Assembly: GCA_014642895.1 (NCBI GenBank)
Contig: BMJD01000017.1
Span: 1-64,000 of the forward strand
Reading direction: 5' to 3'
Origin: Lentibacillus populi
Lineage (GTDB): Bacteria > Bacillota > Bacilli > Bacillales > Amphibacillaceae
Length of the DNA: 64,000 nucleotides
Shown piece by piece: positions 63,566 to 64,000 of this stretch (positions within the stretch are counted from its first letter, which is position 1; the number at the start of each line of letters is the position of its first letter). The notes below the pieces were generated by a model. The model was not told where the DNA came from, ran no database searches, and saw nothing but the letters and a program-made list of their open reading frames with translations. The translations under genes were made by a program, and so were the position numbers.

Positions 63566-64000
63566 ATGTATTGGTACTACCTTCTTGCAGTAGTTGTCAT
63601 TGGAATTGACCAGCTGACAAAATGGATCATTGTCAAAAACATGGAATTGTACGAACAAATCACCGTTATGAAAGACTTCTTCTACATAACCTCTCATCGA
63701 AACACAGGTGCTGCCTGGGGAATTTTAGAGGGCCAAATGATCTTCTTTTATATCATTACTGTCGTGGTGATCATCGGGGTTGTCTACTATATGCAAAAGT
63801 TCGGGAAAGACAGCATCCTGCTTGCAGTTTCACTTAGTCTGATTTTGGGTGGGGCAATCGGCAACTTTATCGACCGGCTTTTTCGGCAAGAGGTTGTTGA
63901 TTTTCTTGATTTTATTATATTCGGTTATGATTTTCCGATTTTTAATGTTGCGGATTCAGCATTAACTGTAGGTGTTATTCTTGTTTTAATAGCAACCTTT
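63566..64000 (+). CDS. lspA: Signal peptidase II, 3' end beyond window
   Basis: The first 145 codons of the lipoprotein signal peptidase, a four-helix membrane aspartic protease that cleaves prolipoproteins before the lipidated Cys. Motifs: [26 protein letters not shown], catalytic Asp in GNFIDRLF and second Asp in FNVADSA. GGAGGAAAG precedes the ATG. The gene runs off the window, lacking about 10-15 codons. Its clients here would include CtaC and YlaJ. Confidence 0.96.
   Translation, partial: MYWYYLLAVVVIGIDQLTKWIIVKNMELYEQITVMKDFFYITSHRNTGAAWGILEGQMIFFYIITVVVIIGVVYYMQKFGKDSILLAVSLSLILGGAIGNFIDRLFRQEVVDFLDFIIFGYDFPIFNVADSALTVGVILVLIATF

Overview
The window is a chromosomal segment from a low-GC, endospore-forming member of the Bacillaceae. 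Sporulation genes (spoVD, spoVE, spoIIGA, sigE, sigG, ylbJ, gerR, ylaJ), an aerobic cytochrome caa3 oxidase, a bacillithiol gene (bshC) and a meso-diaminopimelate-type MurE all point there. Gene order follows the ylaH-to-lspA stretch of Bacillus subtilis almost gene for gene. The density of short intergenic repeats, and a division cluster that contains murF but lacks murG and murB, suggest a relative of Virgibacillus, Oceanobacillus or Lentibacillus rather than B. subtilis itself. That genus-level guess is inference.

Layout. 0.6-3.6 kb: small conserved yla genes (ylaH, ylaI, ylaJ, ylaL, ylaN) and one unrecognised small gene. 3.8-8.4 kb: ftsW overlapping pycA. 8.5-16.8 kb: heme A synthesis (ctaA) divergent from ctaB-ctaCDEF, ctaG and a ctaM-like gene, together a full caa3 oxidase assembly set. 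17-33.9 kb: the ylb region (AI-2E-family membrane protein, yugN, ylbC-G, rsmD, coaD, ylbJ, ylbL, tmcAL, yceD-rpmF, gerR, ylbP, panE-like, DUF3397, bshC). 34.6-52.0 kb: the dcw cluster mraZ-rsmH-ftsL-pbpB-spoVD-murE-murF-mraY-murD-spoVE-divIB-ftsA-ftsZ. 52.6-55.5 kb: spoIIGA-sigE-sigG. 56.2-60.1 kb: ylmC-ylmD-ylmE-sepF-ylmG-ylmH-divIVA. 60.2-64.0 kb: a T-box leader, ileS, and lspA running off the window end.

How the genes work together: lipid II precursor synthesis (murE, murF, mraY, murD), septal synthesis (ftsW, pbpB, ftsL, divIB) and the Z-ring with its anchors and poles (ftsA, ftsZ, sepF, divIVA) lie beside the sporulation counterparts (spoVD, spoVE) and the mother-cell and forespore sigma factors, so division and sporulation septation are encoded contiguously. 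The cta block makes, hemylates and assembles one terminal oxidase.

The unusual material is almost all between genes. (i) Family A: short elements with inverted ends and, in two copies, perfect 7-bp target duplications; one sits between the ileS promoter and its T-box. (ii) Family B and family C intergenic repeats; family C supplies the last 11 codons of rsmD and the stop codon of spoIIGA. (iii) Eleven 52-bp tandem units after sigG, each shaped like an intrinsic terminator. (iv) A 20-bp tandem array after spoVE. (v) Decayed remnants of ylxW and sbp between divIB and ftsA, with a family C copy at the junction. (vi) Two uncharacterised strongly structured segments (21.94-22.29 kb and 34.34-34.47 kb). 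I found no CRISPR array, prophage, transposase, rRNA or tRNA gene, and no convincing new multi-gene system; the coding content is core chromosome.
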